In this document: positions 44,301-54,009 of the stretch, one piece after another
Layout: each line of letters starts with the position of its first letter
How positions within the stretch are numbered: the stretch's first letter is position 1
NCBI RefSeq assembly: GCF_014164585.1
Contig: NZ_JACJFM010000003.1
Location: 38,397 to 102,396 of the forward strand
DNA: 64,000 bases
Source of the DNA: Oceanospirillum sediminis
GTDB taxonomy: Bacteria > Pseudomonadota > Gammaproteobacteria > Pseudomonadales > Halomonadaceae
Direction: 5' to 3'
The notes under the pieces: model-generated
What the model was told of the DNA's origin: nothing
What the model saw: only the letters and a program-made list of their open reading frames with translations
Database searches by the model: none
Made by a program: the position numbers and the translations under genes

Positions 44301-44448
44301 AAAGCTGTCAAAAAAATCTTTCTATTCTGGCAATGGTTTGCCATAGCGGAATTTATCTGTCACTTGGACAGATGTTAAAGAACCAGGAGGTTTCCGCTTT
44401 TACTCTATATTTTTTTTATCTTTTTGATTTTAAAAGAAAAAAATATTT

Positions 44449-44464
44449 TGGCACGGATGGTGCT
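44449..44464 (+). promoter_or_regulatory. Sigma-54 promoter of flagellin gene 1
   Basis: TGGCACGGATGGTGCT fits the sigma-54 consensus, with GG and GC elements at exact spacing. The predicted transcript start is near 44475, giving a leader of ~170 nt. Confidence 0.92.
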
Positions 44465-44478
44465 TTTTCTTTGGTAAG

Positions 44479-44527
44479 AGCAGATCCAGGTGCACTTGAA
44501 TGAAGCAACGCTTACTAAAGGACTGCT
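44479..44527 (+). promoter_or_regulatory. 5' leader stem-loop of flagellin 1 mRNA
   Basis: AGCAGATCC (44479-44487) can pair with GGACTGCT (44520-44527), leaving one bulged A. It begins about five bases into the predicted transcript. An equivalent stem with different closing bases is present in the leader of flagellin 2 (46068-46115). Confidence 0.5.
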
Positions 44528-44643
44528 TGTTGTAGCGAAACGAGAATCGGATTGCTCCGGTGCCGCTTCATAGTGTGACCTGAAATTATTTTTAACTTGG
44601 CCCTTCAGGCAGGGGGCAGGTATGAGAGAAAAGGAAAATAGTC

Positions 44644-45873
44644 ATGGCATTATATGTAAATACTAACGTCTCCGCCCTGAACGGTCAGAAGAACCTGATG
44701 AATGTGACTAACCGGATGAATAGTTCCTTTGAGAAGCTCTCTTCCGGCAGCCGTATTAACAGTGCAAAAGACGATGCTGCAGGTTTGCAGATTGCAGATC
44801 GTTTGACTACTCAGATTATAGGTCTGGAACAGGGTACACGAAATGCTAATGATGGCATTTCAATTGCTCAGATTGCAGAAGGAGCTATGTCTGAGGTAAC
44901 AAACAATATTCAGCGTATGAGGCAGTTGGTTGTACAGGGTGGTAATCGGACTATGTCCTTGGATGATCGTGAAGCCCTGGGACGTGAATTTACCAAGCTT
45001 CTCAATGTAAATAATGATATTGCTGATCGAACAGCATTCGGTACCCGTAAAATTCTTAATTATTCATCGCCTTCAGCTGGTTTCCAGATTCAATCGGGTG
45101 CTCAGTCAGGAGAGCAGGATACGGTTACCACTGGTAATGCAATGCTTACTTCGTTATTTGGGTCCGTTGTTAATGATGAGATTGCACGAGGTGATGCTAC
45201 TTCCGGGATTATGATGTCCCAGTTAAGCACTAACCTTAGTGCAGCAGGTGTTCTGGGTGAGCTGGTTGCAGCGTATATGTTGGTTAACAATCAAAGCGAT
45301 GCTGGTGCAGCAGTCAATAGTCTGTTTGGCATAACCGCTGCAAGTGCCAGGGAAGGGGAGATGAGTCTGTTAATTGAGAACAGTGCTATCCAAATGGATG
45401 TTGATGCTCTTACCGAACTTCTTGCAGAGGAAGCCGTGCCAATGTCTGGTGCTGCTCAGTCAAACACCATAAATGCTCTTTCAGGTACAGGTCTCCTGGA
45501 GAGATTTATGAAAGATGAGCGTTTTCTTGCTGCTGCTGTTGATTCACAGACCGGATATAATGACACTCAATTAAATGCAATTCATGGCCTGGTAACTGAC
45601 GTTCTGTTAGACGCCATGTCTGATCTTGTGACTCAGGTTGATAAACAAAGGGCCAAGATGGGGGCAGAACAAAATGGTCTTGCATCAACTATCAGATCGA
45701 ATACGACTGCTGTAGTGAATGTATCTGATGCACGTTCCAGGATTCAGGATACTGATTTTGCTCGTGAAACAGCAGAACTCACTCGTAATCAGATTATTCA
45801 GCAAGCATCGACAAGTATTCTATCCCAGGCTAATCAGCTACCTCAGGCGGCATTATCGCTTCTGGGTGGTTAA
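44644..45873 (+). CDS. fliC: Flagellin (paralogue 1)
   Basis: This 409-residue filament subunit has a conserved N-terminal D0/D1 region (NTNVSALNGQKNLMNVTNRM, SGSRINSAKDDAAGLQIADRL). The variable centre (~180-320) is unusually helical and Ala-rich. The C-terminal D1/D0 region (FARETAELTRNQIIQQASTSILSQANQ) is conserved. It is one of three tandem paralogues and the most diverged in the centre. Surface Ser/Thr in the centre are likely glycosylation sites for the pse/Maf system. Gene-number suffix cannot be assigned. Confidence 0.97.
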   Translation: MALYVNTNVSALNGQKNLMNVTNRMNSSFEKLSSGSRINSAKDDAAGLQIADRLTTQIIGLEQGTRNANDGISIAQIAEGAMSEVTNNIQRMRQLVVQGGNRTMSLDDREALGREFTKLLNVNNDIADRTAFGTRKILNYSSPSAGFQIQSGAQSGEQDTVTTGNAMLTSLFGSVVNDEIARGDATSGIMMSQLSTNLSAAGVLGELVAAYMLVNNQSDAGAAVNSLFGITAASAREGEMSLLIENSAIQMDVDALTELLAEEAVPMSGAAQSNTINALSGTGLLERFMKDERFLAAAVDSQTGYNDTQLNAIHGLVTDVLLDAMSDLVTQVDKQRAKMGAEQNGLASTIRSNTTAVVNVSDARSRIQDTDFARETAELTRNQIIQQASTSILSQANQLPQAALSLLGG

Positions 45874-45895
45874 CAGCAAAGATGACAAGCTTTTC

Positions 45896-45925
45896 AAAAA
45901 CCCGGCATTTGCCGGGTTTTTTTTT
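45896..45925 (+). terminator. Terminator of flagellin gene 1
   Basis: AAACCCGGC and GCCGGGTTT form a 9-bp stem with loop ATTT, followed by further T. Confidence 0.95.
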
Positions 45926-46037
45926 GCCGCTTTGTTAGGGCAATTGCTTGCCGTATACGCAGGGTGACGTTTTTCTGGAATTTATTTTAACGGTTTTTTT
46001 GTTTTAAAATCCTTTAAAAACAATATGTTATGTTTTT

Positions 46038-46053
46038 TGGCATATAAAGTGCT
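46038..46053 (+). promoter_or_regulatory. Sigma-54 promoter of flagellin gene 2
   Basis: TGGCATATAAAGTGCT keeps GG and GC at exact spacing. The predicted start is near 46064, with a leader of ~160 nt. Confidence 0.9.
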
Positions 46054-46067
46054 TTTTAATTGTTAAG

Positions 46068-46115
46068 AGCAGATCCAGATAGGTTACTTGCTGGAAGCGA
46101 AACGGATGATCTGCT
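46068..46115 (+). promoter_or_regulatory. 5' leader stem-loop of flagellin 2 mRNA
   Basis: AGCAGATC (46068-46075) pairs perfectly with GATCTGCT (46108-46115). The left arm and flanking TAAGAG...CAG are the same as in the flagellin 1 leader, and GCGAAACG follows in both. Confidence 0.55.
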
Positions 46116-46224
46116 TAGTAGTTGAAGTGGCAGGTCAATATTAAGACCAGCTTCTGGAAAGTAACTTTTGAATCAGATAACGCAAAACCGCTCAGTTTAG
46201 TGGTTTGAGAGAAGGAAACATGTC

Positions 46225-47442
46225 ATGGCTTTATATGTAAATACCAACGTATCAGCACTAAACGGTCAGCGTAATTTACAGAATGTGACTGATCGTATGA
46301 ACGGTTCATTTGAAAAGCTGTCATCAGGTAGTCGTATTAACAGTGCCAAAGATGATGCGGCTGGTTTGCAGATCGCAGATCGTCTGACTACTCAGATCAT
46401 CGGTCTTGAGCAGGGTACGCGTAACGCGAATGATGGTATTTCAATCGCACAGATTGCCGAAGGTGCTTTGGGTGAAGTGACTAACAACATTCAGCGTATG
46501 CGCCAGCTGGCGGTGCAAGGCGGTAACAGAACCTTGTCCGTAGATGATCGTAGTGCACTGGGGCAGGAGTTCAATAAGCTGCTGGATGTTAATGATGACA
46601 TCTCTGAGCGTACCGCTTTTGGCACAATGAATATCCTGAATTATGACTCAACCAATGCAGGCTTTCAGATTCAGTCAGGCGCTCAGGCTGGTGAACAGGA
46701 TACTGTAACAACGGGTAACTCAAAACTAACTGCATTGTTCGGTAAGGTCATTGCTGATGAAATTGCTTCTGGTGATGCGGCTACATCAAAAGTGAGTGCA
46801 ATGAGTGCAACTGCTTTAAGCTCTATGGGGACCCTGGGTCAAGTGATTGGTGCTTATATGATGGCCACGAATGAAACTGATCAGGGCGTCGCAATTGATG
46901 CGCTCTTCGGTGCTGATGTAGGAACTGCTGCAGTGGGTAAAAACACGGATATGAGTCTGCTCACTGAACTTAGTACTATGCAGATTAATACTACAGAGTT
47001 AACGAAGATCCTGACAGCAACAATTTCTGCTGATGCCGATACGGTTCGTACATCTGCTCTGGTCTTGGCTGTTGGTTCCAATTTACTGGGTATCGCTGCT
47101 GCAGATGCAATTGAATCTAATAATGCTTTTACAGATGCTCAGCTGAACACTGTCCACGGTTTCATGACAGACACATTGCTTGATGCTATGAGTTCATTAG
47201 TTACTCAGGTAGATAAGCAGAGAGCTAAACTGGGTGCAGAACAGAATGGTCTGATGTCGACAATCCGATCTAATACTACAGCTGTCGTGAATGTGTCCGA
47301 TTCACGCTCTCGGATTCAGGATACGGACTTTGCCCGTGAGACAGCAGAGCTGACTCGCAATCAGATTATTCAGCAGGCTTCAACTTCTATCCTGTCGCAG
47401 GCGAATCAGCTGCCTCAGGCCGCTTTATCCTTGCTGGGATAA
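46225..47442 (+). CDS. fliC: Flagellin (paralogue 2)
   Basis: This 405-residue flagellin shares nearly identical N- and C-terminal polymerisation regions with the flanking paralogues. Its centre (~165-320) is closest to that of paralogue 3 (shared GAYMMATNET, SALV-AVGSNLLGIAAAD). It has its own sigma-54 promoter and terminator, so it is an independent unit expressed with the sigma-54 class of flagellar genes. Confidence 0.97.
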   Translation: MALYVNTNVSALNGQRNLQNVTDRMNGSFEKLSSGSRINSAKDDAAGLQIADRLTTQIIGLEQGTRNANDGISIAQIAEGALGEVTNNIQRMRQLAVQGGNRTLSVDDRSALGQEFNKLLDVNDDISERTAFGTMNILNYDSTNAGFQIQSGAQAGEQDTVTTGNSKLTALFGKVIADEIASGDAATSKVSAMSATALSSMGTLGQVIGAYMMATNETDQGVAIDALFGADVGTAAVGKNTDMSLLTELSTMQINTTELTKILTATISADADTVRTSALVLAVGSNLLGIAAADAIESNNAFTDAQLNTVHGFMTDTLLDAMSSLVTQVDKQRAKLGAEQNGLMSTIRSNTTAVVNVSDSRSRIQDTDFARETAELTRNQIIQQASTSILSQANQLPQAALSLLG

Positions 47443-47474
47443 CATCTATCTACCTTGCTGTTAACTTTCTGAGT

Positions 47475-47505
47475 AAAAAAGCCGGTTTCTCCGGCTTTTT
47501 TTTTT
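47475..47505 (+). terminator. Terminator of flagellin gene 2
   Basis: GCCGG and CCGGC enclose TTTCT, extended by A-T pairs, followed by ten T. Confidence 0.93.
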
Positions 47506-47587
47506 AAAGATATTTCTTCTGTGGCCGTTAACTTTATTATCAGAGCTTATCGCAGTCTGGATTCTGAAAAAAATCGACAAAATCAGT

Positions 47588-47614
47588 TAAAGAAAAAATC
47601 TGAAAGGTCGATAA
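47588..47614 (+). promoter_or_regulatory. Sigma-28 (FliA) promoter of flagellin gene 3
   Basis: TAAAGAAA and GTCGATAA are separated by exactly 11 bases. This matches the FliA consensus TAAAGTTT-N11-GCCGATAA at most positions, including seven of eight in the -10 element. No sigma-54 site is seen here, unlike before the two upstream flagellins. Confidence 0.85.
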
Positions 47615-47696
47615 AAGAAAACACACATTAAGTTTAAGTCATAATGTCCGGCATCTTCTTAAAAGCATCGTCGGGATTAAAGCTGAGGTAAATATC

Positions 47697-48920
47697 ATGG
47701 CTATGTATGTAAACACCAATGTTTCTTCTCTGAATGGTCAGCGCAATCTGTCGAATGTTACTGAGCGTATGAACAGCTCTTTTGAGAAGCTGTCCTCAGG
47801 TAGTCGCATTAATAGTGCGCGTGATGATGCTGCAGGTCTGCAAATTGCTGATCGTCTGACAACTCAGTTGACTGGTCTGAACCAGGGTAATCGTAATGCA
47901 AACGATGGTATCTCTATCGCTCAAATTGCTGAAGGGGCGATTAGTGAGATAACGAATAACGTTCAGCGTATGCGTCAGCTGGCGGTACAAGGCGGTAACC
48001 GTACTTTATCTACAGATGATCGTGATGCTCTGGGTCAGGAGTTCAAGAAGTTACTGGATACAAATGACGATATCGCCGAGCGTACAGCTTACGGTACTAT
48101 TAAATTATTGAACTATGATTCAAGTTCTGCAGGTTTTCAGATTCAGTCAGGTGCTCAGGCCGGTGAACAGGATACTGTAACAACAGGTAATGCCAAGCTT
48201 ACTTCTATGTTCGGTGAGATTGTAGCGGCTGAAGTTAAGGCGGGTACTGTCGCAACTGGTCTTAATGTTAGTGCCATGAGTGGTAATGCGTTGAGTTCCA
48301 TGGGAACACTGGGTAAAGTAATTGGTGCCTATATGATGGCTACTAATGAAACTAGCCAGCAGGTAGCTGTTGATGCCCTGCTCGGTGCCAACACTAATAC
48401 AGCTGCTGTTGGTAAGGGGCTGACTCTAAGTCAGATGGGGAACTTAAGTACCATTCAGATTAATGCTGAAGAGTTTACCAAAGTATTGACTGCAACTATT
48501 TCGGGTGATGGGGGTTCTGTCAAAACATCTGCTCTGGTCCAGGCTGTAGGATCTAATCTGTTGGGTATCGCTGCTGCAGATGTTATTGAGTCTATTACTG
48601 GTGGTTTCTCGGATACAAATCTGAATGATATTCATGGCTTTATGACTGATGCGCTGCTGGATGGCATGAGTTCTTTGGTAAGTCAGGCTGATAAGCAGCG
48701 GGCAAAACTGGGTGCTGAGCAGAATGGTCTGATGTCTACTGTTCGTTCTAACACTGCTGCAGTGGTGAATGTATCTGACTCTCGTGCTCGTATCACTGAC
48801 ACTGACTTTGCAACTGAAACTGCAGAGCTGACTCGTAATCAGATCATTCAGCAGGCAGCTACTTCTATCCTGTCTCAGGCTAACCAGTTGCCAAACGCTG
48901 CTCTGTCTCTGCTGCGTTAA
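47697..48920 (+). CDS. fliC: Flagellin (paralogue 3, FliA-dependent)
   Basis: This 407-residue flagellin has the conserved N-terminal (NTNVSSLNGQRNLSNVTERM) and C-terminal (TDFATETAELTRNQIIQQAATSILSQ) regions and a centre similar to paralogue 2. GAGG lies before the ATG. The sigma-28 promoter suggests late-class expression, so filament composition may change with the balance of sigma-54 and FliA activity. Confidence 0.97.
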   Translation: MAMYVNTNVSSLNGQRNLSNVTERMNSSFEKLSSGSRINSARDDAAGLQIADRLTTQLTGLNQGNRNANDGISIAQIAEGAISEITNNVQRMRQLAVQGGNRTLSTDDRDALGQEFKKLLDTNDDIAERTAYGTIKLLNYDSSSAGFQIQSGAQAGEQDTVTTGNAKLTSMFGEIVAAEVKAGTVATGLNVSAMSGNALSSMGTLGKVIGAYMMATNETSQQVAVDALLGANTNTAAVGKGLTLSQMGNLSTIQINAEEFTKVLTATISGDGGSVKTSALVQAVGSNLLGIAAADVIESITGGFSDTNLNDIHGFMTDALLDGMSSLVSQADKQRAKLGAEQNGLMSTVRSNTAAVVNVSDSRARITDTDFATETAELTRNQIIQQAATSILSQANQLPNAALSLLR

Positions 48921-48942
48921 TTACTTACTCCTTCGGGAGTCA

Positions 48943-48975
48943 AAAAGCCGGGCCAATTGGTCCGGCTTTTTTTTT
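48943..48975 (+). terminator. Terminator of flagellin gene 3
   Basis: AAAGCCGG and CCGGCTTT form an 8-bp stem around GCCAATTGGT, which adds inner pairs, followed by a T-run. A small hairpin ACTCC/GGAGT lies just upstream. Confidence 0.93.
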
Positions 48976-49006
48976 GCTGGTAGTTAGTATGTGTTTTTAG
49001 TTTTAA

Positions 49007-50040
<1,034 letters not shown>

Positions 50041-50041
<1 letters not shown>

Positions 50042-51207
50042 TGGATATGATCCCTTATGGCAGACAGAATATTTCAGAGCAGGATATTCAGGCCGTTATT
50101 GATGTGCTGCGTTCAGATTTTCTGACGCAGGGGCAGTGTGTGCCTGAATTTGAGCGGCGCCTGGCGGGTTATTGTGGTGCTGGGTATGGAATAGCAGTTA
50201 ATAGTGCTACATCAGCATTACATCTGGCGTGCCTTGCTTTGGGGTTATCAGAGGGGATGCGGCTATGGACGTCTCCTGTTACTTTTGTTGCTTCTGCAAA
50301 TTGTGCTCTTTATTGTCAGGCGGCTGTGGATTTTGTTGATGTTGATCCTTCTACCTATAATATAGATGTTAAATGTCTGAAGAATAAGCTTGAGAAAGCA
50401 AAAGCTAAAGGTTGTTTGCCTGATGTGCTGGTTGCCGTTCATATGGCAGGTCTGTCCTGTGATATGAAGGTAATATATGAACTGAGTTTGAAGTATGGCT
50501 TTCGCATTATTGAGGATGCGTCCCATGCTGTTGGGGGGCGATATTTATCAGAACCGGTTGGATCTTGCCGCTATAGTGATATTACCATTTTCAGTTTTCA
50601 TCCGGTGAAAATTGTTACAACGGCAGAGGGTGGTATGGCTATGACTAATGATGCAGAGCTTGCTCATAAGATGGCTCTGCTCAGAAGTCATGGGATTACG
50701 AGAGAGCCAGCGTTGATGACGTCAGAGCCTGATGGTGCGTGGTATTACCAGCAGATAGAGCTTGGCTTTAACTATCGAATGACAGAATTGCAGGCTGCTC
50801 TGGGCCTGAGTCAGCTAGAGCGTCTGGATGCTTTTGTTATGCAAAGGCAACAGATTGCTGATCGATACGATGCCTTGCTAGCCGGTTTGCCTGTTTTCCG
50901 ACCTGGCAGGTCTTTGATAAGTGAGTCTGCATGGCACTTGTATGTCATTCGTTTGGATTCTGCTAAAACCGCTGTATCCAGAAAAAATGTCTTTGATTAT
51001 ATGCGTTCAAAGGGGGTTGGGGTAAATGTGCACTATATTCCGGTCCATACTCAGCCATATTATCAGGCATTAGGTTTTCGCATGGGAGCATATCCTGAGG
51101 CGGAAGCGTGCTACGAGGGGATCATTAGTCTGCCTTTGTTCCCGGATCTGACTGAAAGTCAGCAGGACTATGTGGTTGAGGTGTTACAGGAGGCGCTGGT
51201 TTTATGA
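50041..51207 (+). CDS. pseC: UDP-4-amino-4,6-dideoxy-AltNAc transaminase PseC
   Basis: PseC is a PLP-dependent DegT/DnrJ/EryC1-type aminotransferase that installs the 4-amino group on the PseB product. In the 388-residue protein, SATSALHLACLALGL near residue 58, EDASHAVGG near 159 and the PLP Lys in SFHPVKIVTTAEGG near 183 are visible. The overlaps with pseB and pseF show a coupled operon. Its product is normally acylated by PseH, which is not seen in this window. Confidence 0.94.
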
Positions 51208-51905
51208 GAGTGTGTGTTATACCTGCAAGAGGCGGTAGTAAGCGAATCCCTCGTAAAAACGTCAAGCTCTTTCTCGGGCGGCCTATGATAGCCTGGTCTA
51301 TTGATGTGGCAATAAAGAGTGACTGCTTTGACCGTATAGTGGTTTCGACAGATGATGATGAAATTGCTCAGGTTGCTATTGGTTGCGGTGCTGAGGTGCC
51401 GTTTATCAGGCCTGCCTCATTATCTGACGATTATGCTGGGACGGTTGAGGTATTGGCCCATGCAGCAGAAGCACTTTTACTACGACCGGAAGACGTAGTG
51501 TGCTGTTTGTATGCGACGGCGCCTTTTGTGCGGGAGGAGGATCTTCAGGCAGGGCATAAAAAGCTTCTGCAGTCAGATCTGGATTATGTGGTTTCGGTTG
51601 TCGAGTATAATTACCCTATACAGAGAGCTCTCCGGTTTGTCGGGGGGAGGCTTTCTATGTTTGATTCTGAAATGTATGGTGTGCGCTCTCAGGATCTTGA
51701 GGGGGCATGGCATGATGCTGGTCAGTTTTACTGGGGGAATGCTGAGGCCTGGATGCAGAGAAAGCCTGTTCTGAACGCTTTGTCCGGAGGTGTGATTTTG
51801 CCTTCTTACAGGGTTCAGGATATTGATACTCCTGATGACTGGGTCAGAGCTGAATTAATGTTCAGAATGTTGCGATCAGATGTGTTGAGTGATGGAGTGT
51901 GTTAA
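51204..51905 (+). CDS. pseF: Pseudaminic acid cytidylyltransferase PseF
   Basis: PseF activates pseudaminic acid to CMP-Pse. The 233-residue protein is of the CMP-NeuA family, with the N-terminal nucleotide motif IPARGGSKRIPRKNVKLF and the later WHDAGQFYWG typical of PseF. Its ATG overlaps the pseC stop by four bases. No terminator precedes the fliD promoters downstream. Confidence 0.93.
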   Translation: MRVCVIPARGGSKRIPRKNVKLFLGRPMIAWSIDVAIKSDCFDRIVVSTDDDEIAQVAIGCGAEVPFIRPASLSDDYAGTVEVLAHAAEALLLRPEDVVCCLYATAPFVREEDLQAGHKKLLQSDLDYVVSVVEYNYPIQRALRFVGGRLSMFDSEMYGVRSQDLEGAWHDAGQFYWGNAEAWMQRKPVLNALSGGVILPSYRVQDIDTPDDWVRAELMFRMLRSDVLSDGVC

Positions 51906-51941
51906 TCAATGTGGTTTTTTGTGAAAACAGTATAATCATGA

Positions 51942-51968
51942 TTAAGAATCAAATCTTCGGGCCGATAA
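51942..51968 (+). promoter_or_regulatory. Sigma-28 (FliA) promoter before fliD
   Basis: The -10 element GCCGATAA at 51961-51968 is a perfect FliA consensus, preceded at 11 bases by TTAAGAAT, a partial match to TAAAGTTT. The leader to fliD would be ~115 nt. Confidence 0.7.
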
Positions 51969-52002
51969 GATAATCAGGGCATGATTTTTTGTTGGGATTT
52001 TT

Positions 52003-52018
52003 TGGCGCAAAAATTGCA
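52003..52018 (+). promoter_or_regulatory. Sigma-54 promoter before fliD
   Basis: TGGCGCAAAAATTGCA carries GG and GC at the exact sigma-54 spacing. With the sigma-28 site 35 bp upstream, fliD appears to have dual control. Confidence 0.88.
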
Positions 52019-52090
52019 AAAGGAATATTTGCAATCTGGCTTGCCCTGTATTGGGTTGCAAGTTCTTAATCTACGCTGGAGGTAGTTGTT

Positions 52091-53572
52091 ATGAATCCTA
52101 TGTTGGGTATTGGGTCTGGTCTTGATCTGAGTACTATGCTGAATAGCCTGGTGCAGGTTGCCAGTGAGCCAAAAGTAAAGCAGTTAGGCCAGAAAGAAGC
52201 TGAAACAAAAGAAGCTCTGTCTGGTCTTGGGTCTCTGAAGAGTCTGTTGTCTGATTTTCAGAGCGCAGCCAGTGCACTGAGTAACTCTTCTGTCTTTGGC
52301 CAGCGTAAAGCAACAGTTACTCAGCCATCGGGTGGTGATGTACTTACTGCAACAGCTGATTCGACGGCTTCTGCAGGAAATTATAGTCTGACTGTGAATC
52401 AGTTAGCTCAGGGGTCGCGTTTGGCGACTGATCAGATAAACACAGATCACGATGCTGCTCTGACTTTCAGTGGTACTGCTGATGGGGATGGAGTTAAGGA
52501 TACTCTGAAGTTTTATATGCAGGACAACTATACCAATGGTTTTTCTCCTGAAGCGACTGATCCGGCTCCGTTTGAGATTGATCTTAAAGATGGTATGTCG
52601 CTAAATGATATTGCTGCAGCTGTTAATGAGCACGAAGATAACTTTGGTGTAACGGCATCGGTCATTGATGGCAAGCTGATTTATGAGTCCTCTGTCACCG
52701 GTGGTAGCAATAATCTGGAGGTCAATAGTACCCGCGAGTTCGCTAATCGGAATTTTGGGGTGGGTTCCTGGTTGACCGGGTGGGCAGACGCTCCCGGGGG
52801 CTATGATACTGTGGGAACTGTTTTGCAGGAGGCTCAGTCATCAATAGTTGATTTAAATGGCTTATCAATTACTCGCGATACCAATACGTTGGATGATGTT
52901 GTAAGTGGCGTGACTTTTAATCTTACTGCTGAATCTACCGATGCCGCAACGATAGCAGTTGCTTCAGATACTGAGTCAGTTTCAAACAAGATTTCGGCAT
53001 TTGTTACTGCCTATAATAAACTTCGTGAAGGCATGAATGAACTTCAGGGATCATATGATAGTGATACTGAAGAATTTACCTATGGAAAGCTGTCAGGTGA
53101 TCCTATTATCCGCAATGTCGAATCTGTTTTGAGTAATATTATAACAGGCCAGGCTTCTGGGGCTGCGGCAGGAGTGGATACACTGTATTCTGTTGGTATG
53201 GATATCCAGAGTGATGGTACCCTGAAGCTGGATACTAGTCGTATGAACGATGCGCTGGCAAATAATTTTGACGATCTGGATGAGCTGTTTTCCGGTGCCG
53301 GTGGTATCGCTTCTATGGCTGACGAGCAGATTGGTAACTTCTTGGGGGTTACAGGTGTTATTAGTGGGAAAGAGCAATCGTACAATGATATCCTTAAAGA
53401 TTTAGATAGCCAGTATGAAGAGCATACGCGTTATATCGAAAGCTATCAAAAAACTTTGATAAAGCAATTTACGGCTCTGGATAGCACCGTTGGTCGTTTG
53501 CAGTCAACAATGAGCCAGATTGGTCCCCAACTGGCTGCCCTGGCTAATATTCAGTACTCTTCTGGCTCGTGA
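52091..53572 (+). CDS. fliD: Flagellar filament cap protein FliD
   Basis: FliD caps the growing filament and inserts flagellin. The 493-residue product starts with GIGSGLDLSTMLNSLVQVASEP, typical of FliD, and ends with the coiled-coil region (QYEEHTRYIESYQKTLIKQFTALDSTVGRL). GGAGG precedes the ATG. It heads fliD-fliS-maf and the fleSR genes, all closely spaced. Confidence 0.96.
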   Translation: MNPMLGIGSGLDLSTMLNSLVQVASEPKVKQLGQKEAETKEALSGLGSLKSLLSDFQSAASALSNSSVFGQRKATVTQPSGGDVLTATADSTASAGNYSLTVNQLAQGSRLATDQINTDHDAALTFSGTADGDGVKDTLKFYMQDNYTNGFSPEATDPAPFEIDLKDGMSLNDIAAAVNEHEDNFGVTASVIDGKLIYESSVTGGSNNLEVNSTREFANRNFGVGSWLTGWADAPGGYDTVGTVLQEAQSSIVDLNGLSITRDTNTLDDVVSGVTFNLTAESTDAATIAVASDTESVSNKISAFVTAYNKLREGMNELQGSYDSDTEEFTYGKLSGDPIIRNVESVLSNIITGQASGAAAGVDTLYSVGMDIQSDGTLKLDTSRMNDALANNFDDLDELFSGAGGIASMADEQIGNFLGVTGVISGKEQSYNDILKDLDSQYEEHTRYIESYQKTLIKQFTALDSTVGRLQSTMSQIGPQLAALANIQYSSGS

Positions 53573-53589
53573 GAATTTAGGTTTTAATT

Positions 53590-54009
53590 ATGAGAAAAGC
53601 CCTACAGCAATATCAGTCAGTTAATTTGGAGAGTGACATTGAGAGCGCTTCGCCATATCGCATCACACAAATGCTTCTGGAGGGGTGTTTGCGTTTTATG
53701 AAGCAAGCTCGTTTTGCAATTGAGAAAAAAGATTTTGAGAAAAAGAGTCACTTTATTTCAAAGTCTGAGGCTATTGTTGCAACGCTTGCTGCTTCCCTTG
53801 ATCGAGATATTAGTCCAGAGTTATCAGATAATCTTGCCCGACTGTATGACTTTGCTATAGATCGTATGATTTCAGCATCCTTGAATATGGATATAGCTGC
53901 GCTGGATGAGGCAATTGAGATTATGACTGAAATTAAAACTGGCTGGGATGCGATTCCTTCTGATGAGATTGCAAAAGCCAGTGCTATCAGGGCTTCGAAA
54001 AATGTCTGA
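53590..54009 (+). CDS. fliS: Flagellin export chaperone FliS
   Basis: FliS binds flagellin monomers before export. The 139-residue helical protein begins with the typical RKALQQYQSVNLESDIESASPYRI. It is followed by LLEGCLRFMKQARFAI, the flagellin-binding region. Its last eight bases overlap the start of the maf gene. Confidence 0.95.
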   Translation: MRKALQQYQSVNLESDIESASPYRITQMLLEGCLRFMKQARFAIEKKDFEKKSHFISKSEAIVATLAASLDRDISPELSDNLARLYDFAIDRMISASLNMDIAALDEAIEIMTEIKTGWDAIPSDEIAKASAIRASKNV

